Source: Petrosia ficiformis (Eukaryota > Porifera > Demospongiae > Haplosclerida > Petrosiidae). Taken from it: a stretch of DNA of 64,000 nucleotides. The stretch is taken from contig OX345642.1 of NCBI GenBank assembly GCA_947044365.1, positions 892,001 to 956,000 of the forward strand, written 5' to 3'. The notes under the pieces are model-generated. The model was not told the origin of the DNA, made no database searches, and saw nothing but the letters and a program-made list of their open reading frames with translations. This document shows, one piece after another, positions 42,181 to 56,420 of this stretch; the first letter of the stretch is position 1, and the number at the start of each line of letters is the position of its first letter. The translations under genes and the position numbers were made by a program.

Positions 42181-42493
42181 GTACTGTAATATCTGTTACA
42201 TTTAGTTAAAGTTCCAAAACTTACATTGTTAAATGTTTTACTGAAGCAAGCTCATTAAGATAGGTCATCTATAGTACTTTTACTTATAAGCAAAATGTTT
42301 AAACACTTGGTACTTTGCAAGCAGCAAGTGTCTGGCAATCATGGCATAATTTTCTTTAGCTTATGTATTTAAAAATAAGGTATTCATTTGAGAAGTATAC
42401 CATTACTAAATCAGGAATATATCCTACTGTATATATTTACCACACTGTTTGTACATGAACATAGTTATGTACATTATATGTTTGAGTTATTAT

Positions 42494-42710
42494 AAAGCTG
42501 GGTTCACATAATGCTGTAAAGTCTCACATTGTGCATTGTGATAAAATTCTGAAAACTGATTGATGAAGTGCAACGCAGCTGACACAAAGATAGAATCAGA
42601 TCCTATCCTTGCATCACATCGTGTTGCATCTGACAGCATTGATTGGAAGCATATCTTGTTTACCATACAATGCATTGATGCAATGCAAGGCTTTATGTGA
42701 ATCAGCTTTT
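42494..42710. mobile_element. Decayed GGCTGGGTTCA-type MITE
   Basis: The ends AAAGCTGGGTTCACATAATG and ATGTGAATCAGCTTT are inverted. It is related to the better-preserved element at 53777-53963. Confidence 0.55.
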
Positions 42711-42868
42711 GAATTATTGACTTTTCTGCTTACTATTCAGGGCTGTTAAATATCGTACATCACCTACATTTGTGTGTTTACTTATTTAACTGTGTGATAC
42801 TACACTACTTGCATGGTATATTATTGTATTATAATTATTATATACTGTATGTCATGTATATTGTATAG

Positions 42869-42965
42869 GCTGTAAGAGAAATGGACAATGAGAAGAGAGT
42901 GAGATTATTATAGTTTGCTACTGGAACATGTCGTGTGCCTGTTGGGGGAGTTTCTCAACTAATGG
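42869..42965 (+). pseudogene. Gene D exon 11: HECT segment with in-frame TAG
   Basis: Reads REMDNEKRVRLL, TAG at 42911-42913, then FATGTCRVPVGG. HECT ligases have Gln at this position (LLQFVTGT-like), so CAG to TAG is a single-base change. Confidence 0.78.
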
Positions 42966-43306
42966 GTAATTGAACAATGAAACCATTCTATTTCATCTTT
43001 CATATACGTGAATAGATATATCACCCTATCATTTCCATTTGTAATTTTGCTTTGTATGTCTATGCCTACTCAATTGTCATTTATGAGTCATTTTTGACCA
43101 TTATGTTTCTATACAACATATAATTCCGAAGAACTTTATACTAACTAAATGTGGGAGTAATTATAATTTCAAAATTTAGTATTAATAGTTATCAACTTAT
43201 CATAGTATTTAAAGAGAATTACATACGTATAAAGGTTCCTTTTTTACATTCACATATAATTATTATATCTCCATTTGCCTCTTCAACGATTCATTCATAC
43301 ACACAG

Positions 43307-43935
<629 letters not shown>

Positions 43936-44510
43936 AATATATAGTTTTTTTTTTACTGAAAATGTTGTTTGTTATTGTACATATGTGTCTCTGTGTGTGT
44001 ATTGTATAATGAAGTTCAGTGTTTTTTATGTACAATCAATTAAACCATCCATCTCTGTGTATATTCTGTATAATTAATTATCAATGAATGATTACTATTA
44101 TTTTTTCCAGCCGAAAGTTGTATTTGTTAATGTAATGTATTATTAACAAAGTCAAAAGCATATTTTAATAGTAAGCTCCACTGATTTGTCTCTGTTTCCA
44201 CTCTTGTATTTTGATCCTGTTTATATCCTAAAGCAATATTTATGAGTGTGAGATTTCCCCGCCTTCATATTGAAATAAGGGAACTGTATACAGAATCAAA
44301 AATGGAAGTGCATTTTTGCCATTTTATGCACTGATTTTTTTGGAGGTGATTACCTTATTAGGAAAAATAATATATTCATATATAGTTTTAATTAATTAAA
44401 TTATAAGACCACACCTGATGAAAGAAGGTGATATACATGACTTTACGATTATTCTGTCCATACAGGAATCAATTATTAAGATATATAGCAGTCCAAAATC
44501 AGAAATCATC
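43936..44510. other. Intergenic between genes D and C, with gene C promoter region
   Basis: About 44345-44400 (GATTACCTTATTAGGAAAAA) resembles gene B upstream sequence near 25825. An acceptor CATACAG at 44465 precedes the start codon of gene C, implying a 5' UTR intron. Confidence 0.45.
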
Positions 44511-45362
44511 ATGTCAGATACTCCATCAGTAGCTAGTAGACCAACAGAAAGTGAACTAGATCTCGAGCTTGCAGAGTTAGTAAACTGGCAGAGATTTGCT
44601 ACCCATTTACCAGATCTTACAAGAGGAGATATTGAACAAATTGAACAAGATCATCGTGATGTTCAACGAAAGAAACTTGAGCTTTATGGAAGATGGTTAA
44701 CAAGATGTCCTAATGCTTCGTGGGGACATATTATAATAGCTCTTGAGAAATCAAAAGAGAATACTCTAGCAGATGTTATAAAAAGGAAGTTCAGTGTGCA
44801 AACAGCTTCAAATACAACAGAGAGTTACAATCAAGAAGAGAATATTGTAGAAGAAATAATAAAGCTTCATCGATCTTTCAGTTCATTAGCCAGAGACATT
44901 CGACACCAGCTCGATGAGTTAATAAAATCAGGAAAATCTTCACTTCATGATATAACAACATTTATTCAGGAGGCACATTTAGGAATCAAGGGATTGACTA
45001 GAGTGAACACAATTGATGAATTATTCGATGCTATTCGTCCACACATTGATTATCTTGACTGTGAACTACTAGAAACGATTGCAGAGAAATTTTTACATAA
45101 TGACGATATTACACATCAAGTAAAATCACATAATGATAAGGTAAAGCTTTTCAAACGTACCGCACCTATCAAAGATTTAAAGAATAAATTACAACAATAT
45201 ACAAGCATACCCAATATTTCAGACATGCAAGTAACTGTTAGCCTCCAAACTAACTGGGGAAGAGTTACATTAAATGCTATTGAAATACTAGTACGAAATC
45301 TTCTACAATACCAGCATGAAGTTAGAATCCTTCCTATGGTGGATGAGTCTGGATCAATACCT
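44511..45362 (+). CDS. Gene C exon 1: Death domain and helical module
   Basis: The ATG is at 44511, inside an exon that starts at 44466. The Death core is LVNWQRFATHLPDLTRGDIE and RWLTRCPNASWGHIIIALEK. The helical module has LHRSFSSLARDIRHQLDELI and IDYLDCELLETIAEKF. It ends DESGSIP in phase 0. Confidence 0.8.
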
Positions 45363-48300
45363 GTAAGTAATTATTAGCAAAGATAATATTCAGATATAAC
45401 ATTTAAATTCTACACCATTTATGGAAGAGTTGTGTTATGTTAGTGAACTAGTACAGCATCTATATACTAAGTTTGTAGTAAAGTTGGACCCTGTTCTGGA
45501 TCACTAGTACATATATATATATGATAGATATATCTACTGTCAATTACATAGCTACATAGCTTTGTCCTTAGGAGCATTTAAGTTAGGTTATTTGAGAGTA
45601 TTAAAAACTAAAATGTGTAAGTGAAAATGCAAAGTTTAAGTGAAGAAGAGCTTTGCTAGTCTCCCTGTTTACCCCTTCCCCCTGTACTAGCCCCTGAGCC
45701 AAAGGCATACTCTGCAGGAAGCTAACTAAAGTTGATATTTAGGAAATGCTACTATTACTTGTCCATATTTGGAGGCTTTGTGTGACTCAATATTAACTTA
45801 TTGTTATGCAAATAGCATGACCTTTTCACATGTATAATTATTAGAGACATAGCTAGCCAGACTTACAATTTAACAGTAAAATCATTACAGTTAGTGTGCA
45901 ATGATGTAATTGTATAATAATGTAACACTGAAAAGTGTACATATGAGATCTTAACTATTACCGGTACCTATTATCCACTTTAGGTTTATCTCCTCAATAA
46001 TCCATATATAGTGTACAAGTGTAGGAACTCAAGGAATGTTATGCATACATTTATTCTGTTTGATACAAGACAAAATAACATCCACTACTTATAAAAATGT
46101 AACAATTGTGCAAGTGAAGTAATCCATAGCTTCATTGATAACATGCCTCCAACACCATACCTTTATGCTTTCCAACCTGATCCAAAGCCTGTGTGTAAAG
46201 TGTGATAAATTTAAACTACTCATTGGGAGTAGCTATGTTTCAAAAAATGTTGCAATTAAGAGATTCCACTTAGATAATTTTCGACTCGTAACTTGGTTTA
46301 AAAAATTATAACATGTATGTGACATCATTGGGCCACACCTACCAACACTTTGGGTACAACACTGACACAAGTGATATCATAATTAATTAATTATGTGCAA
46401 TTTTAACTGCTAAGCAAATAGTATCACAAACAATAGTGACTGATATTAATTATACAGCAGACTGATATAATTATGTATTACTAGTAAAACAGAATTTTGC
46501 ATGTTAGTATGAAACTTTATGACTGAAGGTCCTTGTCATGGGATATTAGGTTTACAAAGTAGATTATACATTTTTATTTCATTGTTTATTATCTCACATA
46601 TTTTAAGTAATTTCATCCTCACAATAGTTTAAATCAGATGAGAGGGATAAAGAGCTATTTATAGAAGAATGTAAAAAAGGAGAAATAAAGATTCATCCTG
46701 TTAAATGTATCTTCAGTGGTTTACCCCGTGTTGGTAAGACATCCTTTTTGTCACGTTTACAAGGAGAGAAGCCACTTGATGATAGTCCAAGTACAGGTAT
46801 TGAACGTCCTGTGTCGATTATCATTTTAGAGCCGAATGAGCCTCCTGTATCAATTAGCATTTTAGAACAAACTAATTTTGCTGCAGCAATAATCAACAAA
46901 ATGGGGAAATGGGTGCATACTGATAATGTCCTAGAGGAAGGAAATCTTTTATTACAACATGTGAAACAACTAAAGGCTTATTCATCTGGAGAGGCCATTA
47001 CAGATACTTCAGAAGATTCTTCAGATGACTCTTCAGATCACTGCGATAAGCTTAAAGTGAAGGACTCTTTAGATCACTTCAACAAGCCTGTAGAGACTGC
47101 TTCTTCTATTAAGCCTTCAGGAGATAATGAGACCACAAATTCCAAGGAAATGGAACAACATGTTCACAAATCTTTTCTTCCTGTACACGAATTCTTGTCT
47201 CAAGCATCATCAGCTCAACAAATATTGGAGAATTTGAAAGAATCTGTTACAGTATATTTCATGGATACTGGTGGACAGCCTGAATTCCATGAGCTACTTC
47301 CTCCTATATTACATGGTCCTGCACTTCATCTTATATTCTTCAATGCCTCTCTTGACCTCAACAAACCAGTCGAGATAAATTATTGTCACAAGGAAGAGAT
47401 CGAATCATTTAAATATACCAGTAACTCTTCTTCAATTGAAATTCTTCATAAAATGCTCTCTAGCTTCTATTTTCTTCAAGAGAAGTCAAATTCAGTTCTT
47501 CTCGGTTCTCATATTGATATGCTTGATGTCGATGAATCACAACGTCATGTTATGATCAACAAAATAAGTGATCTTCTCAAACAGCACATGGAGGAAACAG
47601 ATTATTACAAAAATGCCTTTTTAACCTTTCCCACAGATAGCAATAATATTTTTCTACCGATAGACAACAAAACCGCATCTGAAGAGGAATTAGAACAAAT
47701 CAAAAAATTCCTGGAGATTGTGTTTAATCGATTTGAAGCAGTTCCTTTGCCAATCACTTGGGCAATCTTTCACCTGATTCTGCGATACAAGTACGAGAAG
47801 TCAGGTGTGTGTACCATCACAGAATGTACAGCTCTGGCTGAAGAATGTGGCATCAAAAGAGAAAATGTAGTTCCAGTATTGAGGTATCTACATAATAATG
47901 TTGGAACTATCTTATATTATGAAGATGTTGATAGCCTCAATGAGCTTGTTATATGTGATCCTAACGTTTTGTTTCATGGATTATCTCATCTTGTGACTGT
48001 TTCATTTGCTGGTTCTGGCATTAATTACACCATAGCAGATAGAATTAGGAAGACAGGAGTAATACTACAACATGTACTCGACAAAGCCAAATCTCAAGAT
48101 CCAAGTTCTCCACTAAATGCCCAACATCTGATAAACCTCCTCAAACATTACAAGTTAATCAAAGAGGTCAAACAAGATGGTGATATCTCTTATTTTATGC
48201 CCTGTCTTCTACGACTTGAAAATTTAACTTCATCATTATCTGCAGATGTAGTTAAACATCTCGATACTCCTCCACTTGTGATAATGTTTCAGGGTGGATT

Positions 48301-51191
48301 TATTCCATTGGGTGTTTTCTCATCTCTGGTAATTGAATTATCGTTAAAATGGAAGTACGACTCCAAAACTTTGTATCGTAATCATGTTGACTTCAATGCA
48401 CGATCACATAGAGTTGAGTTACGCTCCTGTTTTACATATCTTGAAATTCGTATTACTGCACACGATAAACCATCATTCCATTGCTACCAGACTCGAACAT
48501 TTCTTAAGCAGTGTATAAATGATGTTTTACAATCTCAAAGACGTACTGCTCGCATTAAAGTTTCAGAAGGTGTGTACTGTCCAGGTAGCTTTAGTTGCCC
48601 TTCCCTTCACATGTGTGAATATGAAGATGGATATCTTACATGTACTGCTACAGAAAGATGCAGGGAGTATATAAATCCCTTCCCCCTTGAGAAGTATCCT
48701 TTTCAGATATGTTGGTTTGAGGTACATAATTATATGTGTGTAATTATGTGTTTAATATGTATCTATTAATAGGACAATCCATCATTTTCTGGACAAGCGC
48801 TCCCTTTAACAGGTTATAAACCATAAATAATTATACATAGATATTATTATACATTTATACACCTAAAAAAACTACATGCAAAAGTACAGTTACATCATAC
48901 ACCTCAAGACACATACATGCTCATAATTTTAGTGATAATAATAATTATTTATAAATTATTATTAATTTTCACAGTAGTTATTGATTTATTTCAAAATAGA
49001 TGATGTATCTAGATTACCAACAAGAAGTACCAATGGAAGAAGACAAAGGAGAGAAGAAGAGATTGAATCAAATGCTACAGAAGGACCAGGTGTGGATGGT
49101 ACGTTTTTACACTCTCCATCTGACATTGGTTTTAATTGAATGTAGTATACATTTAACATGTAGTATACATGTAACATGTAGTATACATGTAACATGTAGT
49201 ATACATGTAACATGTAGTGTACATGTAACATGTAGTATACATTTAACATGTAGTATACATGTAACATGTAGTATACATTTAACATGTAGTGTACATTTAA
49301 CATGTAGTGTACATGTAACATGTAGTATACATTTAACATGTAGTATACATTTAAAATGTAGTGTACATGTACATGTAAGTTTTGCTTCGCATGAGATGAT
49401 GAAATTGGTATTGTGCTGTTATATCTATTTCTATTGGTCTACCTGTTTGTGTATTGTTTTTACAAAATTACATAGTCACACAATTTCACCACAGATGGTC
49501 AGAAGTTAAAAGCACAAAGTGAAAAAATTGTGGAATTTGTAGAGAATGGTGAGACAGTTGATAAAATACACTTTCTTGTGCATATTATATTGTCATAATG
49601 TCATCCTATATCTGCAGTCTTCAATTAACCCTTAGAGTCACATATCTGTGACATTTCACCTCTACGCACTTTGGAGTGCATTCCTAGCATTACAAAGTAC
49701 TCCAAATGTTTGTAATTGGTTTCAGTAACAAGCCCATGAAAATAGCTTAAAAAGTTGATTGTTTTTTGACAATAATTATATGTATTACAAAACATTTCAG
49801 CAAATAACCAAACTTATAAGTATCATGCTGTGTATTTTTTTTTGTATTTTAAATACAGTGTCACCACATGATATTCTCAGGTCACACTTAGTGCAGTTGA
49901 TTGATGTTATAACTACACCTGATAGACTGGCAGATGGTCTTTTTGCAGCTTATCTGATATCTGATCCAGTTAAAGATCGTGTGTTGAGTCAACAAAACCT
50001 TTCTCATCAAGATAAAGCCAGAATTTTAGTAAATCAAGTTCTGAAATCTCTGAAAGCATTTAAAGATCCTAAAACACTAATCTCATTTTGTGACGTCTTA
50101 AAAAATCAAGATGATCCAAATCTTTTCAGGATGGCTAATACTATGTTAGGAGATTTAGGTAAGCATTTCTGTAGTATTATAACAAATTATTTACTTTTTA
50201 CAATTCCCAGGGATTGATATACAGGAAATCCAGCTCCCAAACAATGAAAGATCTCGCAGCATGACAGGTAGGATTATACATGTATACATGTATTATTCAT
50301 CTGTGCATGCATAAAACAGTAACATGTACCTCAGCTCACAATTGATATTAATAATTCTACTAATTATAGTATAATAATATAAAATTGTTATATAATGACT
50401 TACAAATCTTGAGAGCACACAACAGCGTAATTAATCAGTGATGCACTGGATATACTCATTTATTAGTTTATATATTTTATAGATGAAAAAGTGAGAAAAA
50501 GACAGTTTGAAGAAAAGAGAGAAACTGTTGGAAGTAAGACTTGTATAATTTTTATTTTGCACTAAAGTCCATGACATCCTCATGTGATGACTTCATTGTA
50601 ATATAGCAGGGGTGGCTCTACATATCTGCAGACTACTTTATGTACAACCACTTTTTAGGCTACATATGTGCACTACAGATCAAAATGGGCATGGCTAGCC
50701 AAAAGTGGGCATGGTCACGAAACATTTTTCCATGCTATGTGCACATCTTTTCTTACCATTACAGCCTGCCGCCACCCTGTATAATGTAGGTTAATACACA
50801 AGTATACTGTAACTCAGTAATGAATTGAAATTTGACATACAAAAAAAAAGAATGGGAAGGATAATATGAAAAAAATGTCACCAAACTAAAATATTTTCCT
50901 GAGGTTAATGTGAACACAAATGATCTTTATTACAGTTCTGTTATGTCATTTATCAATCATTAAAATTGTTTACAGGATGATCTATATACAATTCGTTTAT
51001 CACTTAAGCTAATACCTTTCTTTTATATTTCAGCCAGTACACCTAGGTCTGCTGCTACAAACATTCCAACTAATTCTGACAAAAAGCTACCAACAGGAAA
51101 ATCTGAAGATACTGCTCCACTTTATGTACTTATTTTACTTTTTGTGTTTGTTGTTTTGATAAGTATGTTGGTAGATCGATATCTATACTGA
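44511..51191 (+). CDS. Gene C: Death-Roco-like GTPase-CARD-like, tail-anchored
   Basis: Nine coding exons: 44511-45362, 46628-48721, 48773-48812, 49000-49098, 49495-49548, 49859-50158, 50211-50267, 50483-50533 and 51034-51191, all in phase, about 1234 aa. It has no TIR and almost no coiled coil, so the Death and helical modules join directly to the GTPase. Otherwise it matches gene A from the GTPase to the membrane anchor. The first exon and first intron match gene B most closely downstream of 45.1 kb, while the region after the GTPase matches A, so the gene looks like a B/A mosaic. Confidence 0.8.
46628..48721 (+). CDS. Gene C fused coil/GTPase exon
   Basis: 2094 nt, phase 0 at both ends. 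It starts FKSDERDKELFIEE: FKSD comes from the coil exon and ERD onward from the GTPase exon. P-loop GLPRVGKTS, G3 DTGGQPEFHE and G4-like GSHIDMLD are intact. The segment after the P-loop carries an internal duplication (RPVSIIILE, then PPVSISILEQ) absent from A and B. The COR-like part is near-identical to A. Confidence 0.85.
48773..49548 (+). CDS. Gene C linker exons
   Basis: Three exons: 48773-48812, 49000-49098 and 49495-49548, matching gene A exons 5-7 in sequence and phase, including the QKLKAQSEK exon. Confidence 0.7.
49139..49371. repeat. 18-bp minisatellite, about 13 units
   Basis: Same length class as the gene A array but with a different order of TTTAA and TGTAA unit variants. Confidence 0.92.
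49859..50158 (+). CDS. Gene C CARD-like domain
   Basis: 300 nt, phase 1-1. Differs from A by a few residues (LRSHLVQL, LFAAYLISDPVKDR, VLKSLKAF). Confidence 0.7.
50211..51191 (+). CDS. Gene C C-terminal linker and membrane anchor
   Basis: Exons 50211-50267, 50483-50533 (acceptor intact, unlike A) and 51034-51191. The end reads LYVLILLFVFVVLISMLVDR, then YLY and a stop: a predicted tail anchor. Confidence 0.75.
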
Positions 51192-51249
51192 ATATCTGCA
51201 AATTTGTATCATTTTTTGGTAATTATCTGATTTGTGTAATTTACATCAT

Positions 51250-51563
51250 GATGAAACAAACCAATCCTGTAATAATTAAAAATTTACAATTGAACCATCT
51301 TGGATTCATCAAACGTCTTGTTATTTCTTGTGCTGAAGGTGATTTAGGATTGGTTGATGTCTAGTAATTGTTCATGGTATATCACTCCACTCATGATTTT
51401 ATCATCTTGTGGACACACTGATATAGTAGTGGCTCTTATTCAATCTGGAACTAATATTAACAAGACAGGTGAGTTTGGACAGACAGCACTTGACTACGCT
51501 GAAGAAGCTAAACAAGATAAGACTCGACATCTATTACAACATGGTGGACTGCATGAGAGTTAG
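51250..51563 (+). pseudogene. Ankyrin-repeat relic after gene C
   Basis: Near-identical to the relic after gene A, including the same frameshift before ITPLMILSSCGHTD. Confidence 0.65.
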
Positions 51564-52509
51564 TCATTACAAGTAAATCTCCAGAGGAACCTTCAGGTGA
51601 AACTCCAGAGGAATCTTCAGGTGAGACTCCAGACAACTTCTCAACTGAAGAGTAATCTAAAATCACCTGACAGTTGAAGGAAACATATTTCATCAATTAT
51701 AAAATATCTGGAAGACTCTATTGGTACTCATTTTAGTAAGTACCAATCAGGTTACATGAAAGATCCACTACTAACAAGTAACATTAACAATCTCAATAAA
51801 ATCAATTACAAGATATTTTGAAGATTCTATTAGTAAACACAGATTAGATGACACAAAAAATCCAGTAACTATATACACAAACACAAGTAACATGAATATC
51901 CGTAAAAAAATAAACAACAAACACTTTTATAATTATACTTAATTTCTGATTCTTCATTTTGTATATTTATACATTCATTTGTGGATAACGTACATCAAAT
52001 TCCTGTATTATAAATACATTTTATTGAATAAAATATTTCGATATCTAATTTGAGGGATTACATAATAATTGAAATAATGGATAAAGCACATTATTATTGA
52101 CTATTGATATTGTCTCAATTGTTTTAAACTTCACTTTGGGAGGAGATATCAGTACAACTTGAGCTGATCCTCTCAAAGTAATCCATCTTGTTTTATTGGA
52201 GATGCACCACTGACTCCTCAGTCTTTTCTTTCTTTAGTGATCTACTCTAGTAATGAAGTAATCTATTTCTGCTACTATTCAAAATTCCCGCCATTGAGTT
52301 GATTTTAATGGGTGTGGTAAAGCAAAGCAGTTCTTCTCCTCCCTCAGATTATGCTCTGTTCACTGTTCAGTCAGAATCTGTTCAGATGATATATCATGTG
52401 ATAGACTATGGGTGTGACTAGTATGTGATCTCTGGTGATCTGATGGAATTTGTACTGTGAGATGATGTATACAATATATCTTATTGATATTTATTCAGAA
52501 AGTGAGGTA

Positions 52510-52659
52510 GGATCAACTGACAAGAATGGCACCTCATTAATATTCATAAAAACTACATTTCCAATGCATGTATTAGTTTGGTTTATACTAATACATGAGT
52601 TGGACTGAGGTGTGGTATAGTATGATAATTAACAAGGTGCCGTTCTTGTCAGTTGATCC
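52510..52659. mobile_element. 150-bp MITE, copy in the C unit
   Basis: Same element at the same relative position as 19944-20093; inherited by segmental duplication. Confidence 0.8.
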
Positions 52660-53027
52660 ATGTGGTAGTTTTTTTTCTATGAGGAGGTGTAGCATTATCA
52701 GTAGTCTTACTTGGTGAATTCAGTGTGCATATGCAAGAAAGAACCTTGTGTATAGTCACAGGAACATAGTCCCTAATGCATGAACTGACAGAAATAGATT
52801 GTAAATGTCTTGTTTGTGAAATAACTCATAATTAGGATCATATTTGTGTTGGAAACCATAATGTTCATATTTGAATAACGTTAAGCACATTTATGAATAG
52901 TTTTTAGTTAATATCTACTTTCACTCATCATCAATTATGTTTGTAATTCTGATAACCTGTTACTAATTTATTTTTAACAAATGTATTAAGTGATTGCAGT
53001 AGTATTAGTACTATATAGCCAACATCA

Positions 53028-53774
53028 TGCTTGAGAGAATGGTATACATGTATTTAATGATTTTTATAGGGTTTTCAAACTCAATATGTTTAAACCAGAC
53101 AAAGATAAATTTTCTGATTCTTAGAACCTCTAGAAAAGACTGGTAAATGATTATAGAAGCTATCAATGTATTTTATAGTCCATCATGCAGTTGTTGAAAG
53201 ACACTTATGCACAATTCCTTATATGGAAACATAATTAAATCAAATAGGCTGGATACAATTATTAATACAAAATAACGAGGTGCCTTTCAACAACAGTTGA
53301 ATACAGCAGTTAGGCACTCCTTTTTGACACCATTCATAAGCTCCTGATGCTTGTCAGCAGAAATGAACCTTGAAAAAAAGATGTAAGCAAATCATTTTCT
53401 TTCCTCTATTCTGTTAGGTTACAGTTTATGTCAGTTATCTCACAAACTAGTCTATTCAGTTTCCAGTGATATTTTAGTGAATATATTATTAGGTAAAGAT
53501 GTTTGTCCTATGATCCTATTTAAATGTGTCTCATCCATTTAAAATATATATAATTATGTCCACAAACAAAAGAGGTATTGAATTGATTTCTACCTCATTG
53601 GAGAAGCTCAGAATTATTATAAAGTAAGGCTATTGTTAATTTTAATACCAGTAATGATGTATATGTAGTACCCATGTATGTCTGTAGTCTGTAAAACATA
53701 GTGAGTTATTATTCTATATTGACTTGCATATGAAGTTACATATTATTAATATTGTATTGAAATTCATAAGGATT
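53028..53774. other. Intergenic beyond the A/C duplication edge
   Basis: The shared A/C sequence ends at about 53027 (A: about 20461). This stretch has no gene or repeat that can be supported. Confidence 0.5.
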
Positions 53775-53776
53775 AA

Positions 53777-53963
53777 GGCTGGTTCAGAATATTATGCAAG
53801 GCCTTGCATCATGTCACTGCATTGTATTGTAAACAAGATATGCACCATCAATGCCATCAAACGCAACGCAACGCGAAGATAGGATCTGATTCTATCTTTG
53901 CGTCAGCTGCTTTCCATTTCACCAGTCAATGCAAGGCTTTGTGTTATTATGTGAACCCAGCCT
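53777..53963. mobile_element. piggyBac-like MITE with TTAA flanks
   Basis: Ends GGCTGGTTCA and TGAACCCAGCC are inverted. TTAA lies directly outside both ends (53773-53776 and 53964-53967), the target site of piggyBac elements. No transposase. Confidence 0.75.
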
Positions 53964-55109
53964 TAAAATAATCCATTAAGTTTTACAATGCATCTGCTTA
54001 TCAGGAATATATGGAGGCATTTGCCACCCCTTAGAATTAGTTTGCCAATTGGCATAGCATAATAACCCTGTATGTCTCCCCACCCCCTTTGATAAATTGT
54101 CTAAATGAAAGCCTGGATACCTCATGCAATGTGGTCATTGATGTCAGGTATATCTTTGTGCAAATTTAATTTTTACTTATAACTGGTTTGGCAAACTTGG
54201 TCACATGTATATATATTATAATAATAATAATTATATTATATATTATACACACATACATGTACATGCATATACACACACACACACACATACAACACATACT
54301 CATATGTACACATGCACATAATACACTATACACAGACACATTTATGCACCAATATATACATAATTGTACACAGACATGATTATATATATATGTATACATA
54401 CACATACAGGGTTGGACAAATGCTTCTCATAACACAAATACTAATAACTTGTTAGATAAACTTCTCTCTTTGCCAATACTACCTGTTAGAATGTGATAAT
54501 ATTATTTGTTTATTAATTATCTTTATTCCTAACACAATATTGAGGGATACTATAGAATATACTATAGAAGTAAGTGAGAGCTTTTGGCATGGTGATGTGA
54601 TATTGAGTGGTATCTTCATGTAGAGTGGTAGTATTTTAATGTAACACAAGGGTATAGGACAATGGAGATGGAGACTTGTTCAGCCTTATAAAACATTAAT
54701 AATCCACAAAGGATGGTACGTGTCACTTGAGTTAATTCCTGCACTACATGTAATCACCTGACTAATCTGATTGGCTTATAGCTATGGTGGTCTATTTTGA
54801 ATATTATTATACAGCTATTATCTGATTGGCTTATAAAGTCATGTGACTTGCTCTTATTTATTGAACTATGGTGGTCTATTTTGAATATCATTAGCTATTC
54901 CAGCAAAAATCATTTGTGTAATTATGTCATTTATCATATTGCCATGTAAATTATTCTCTCCATCTCTCTCTCAGATATGACTATCTAGATTGTATTGGAC
55001 ATAATGAGAGTCATGTAAGACCATACTCTTTTTCTTTGTACATGTACATGTAAATATAACTATGGAGCTTTTATTGCATAACATGAAATACATATGTAGC
55101 CTCTTTTAT

Positions 55110-55312
55110 CCCTCTCCTATCCCTTCAATAACACACATCACATGTACACAGACATGTACACATACATGTACACATATATGTACACATACATGTACACTTA
55201 CATGTACACATCACATGTACACATACATGTACACATACATGTACACATATACATGTATGTTCACATACTTATACACATACATGTACACATACATGTACAC
55301 ATACATTGTTTG
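55110..55312. repeat. GTACACATACAT minisatellite
   Basis: Sister of the array at 23884-24338, in the corresponding decayed intron. Confidence 0.88.
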
Positions 55313-56420
55313 TGCTTTTGACAGTAGAATATATGTCAAATCATGGTAACACAGTTGTCATGTTTGGTATGTTCTTATTAGTATTCTCACTATTGTAAGG
55401 TCCAACTTGTTTTAATACACAACTTTATTTATTAAAATTAGTATGGGTATGGTAATATATGCATACTCAACACATCATACTGACTTTTAAACTTCTTTCT
55501 GTGGAGAACCTTTCTCCTCTCTTTTCCAACTAACCTACCTTTATTATTACATGTACATATCAATTGATAATTGCATTCAGGGTCACTGGACATGTGCATG
55601 CAAAACCACAATAATTAAACAGTACAAGTATATTTGGGGTCAACTTGACTTTTCTATGCATATACATACTATAATATTGATATTTTATTATCTATGTCCT
55701 AGGTGACTACCTGTTCATCAGGTTGTACTGGTTCTAGAAAGGTTCATAATGTCCAACAATATTGATGTGTACAATTATCATACATATGTAATATACTAAG
55801 TATATAATATTAATTCCTTTAGTAATAATAATTATTGGTATAGTGGAAATTACATGTTATGCAATCCACAAAACTCAACTATAACTTTCATTCTTTTCAG
55901 ATTAAATGTTAGGATTGTCAGTATCTAGGAACTAGGAGTTTTTGTTTAAATAGGTGCTATGTTATTGTGCTTTATTAAATGTAATATTTGTAACATTTTG
56001 GCCTGTTCTTCTTCAGCTGATTCTCTATCTAGGCTGAAATGGGCTGTTATAATATTATTAAAGCTCAAGAACAATGTAATGAAAAAACCTCTACCAAATC
56101 GATGCTACATTGTACATATAGGCATGTCATGTGTGATTAATTAACAGAATGTTCTGAGGGGTGGAATAAAATATAACCATAAATGAGAGTGTATGAACAG
56201 TGTGATATCATCCGATGCTTGGTTACTAAAATAACATGTAGTCCCATATCTAGTTCTATCCAATGACTTTAGTATACATGATGTAAAGTTGATCATTGTG
56301 GATATATGTATTTTAAGATATTCATTACTTAATCACATGCACTACATGTAATCACCTACCTAATATATAAGAATCTGATTGGCTTATAAAGTCAAGTGAC
56401 TTGCTCTTATAAATATTATT
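55306..56420. repeat. About 1.1-kb duplicated segment, first copy
   Basis: Nearly identical to 58706-59815. It contains a 61-residue ORF (55959-56144, with LACSSSADSLSRLKWAVIIL) that is conserved between the two copies only because they are recent duplicates. Confidence 0.8.

Noticed and set aside
55959..56144. 61-residue ORF as a conserved gene
   Set aside because: Its conservation is explained by a recent DNA duplication; no domain or splice context.
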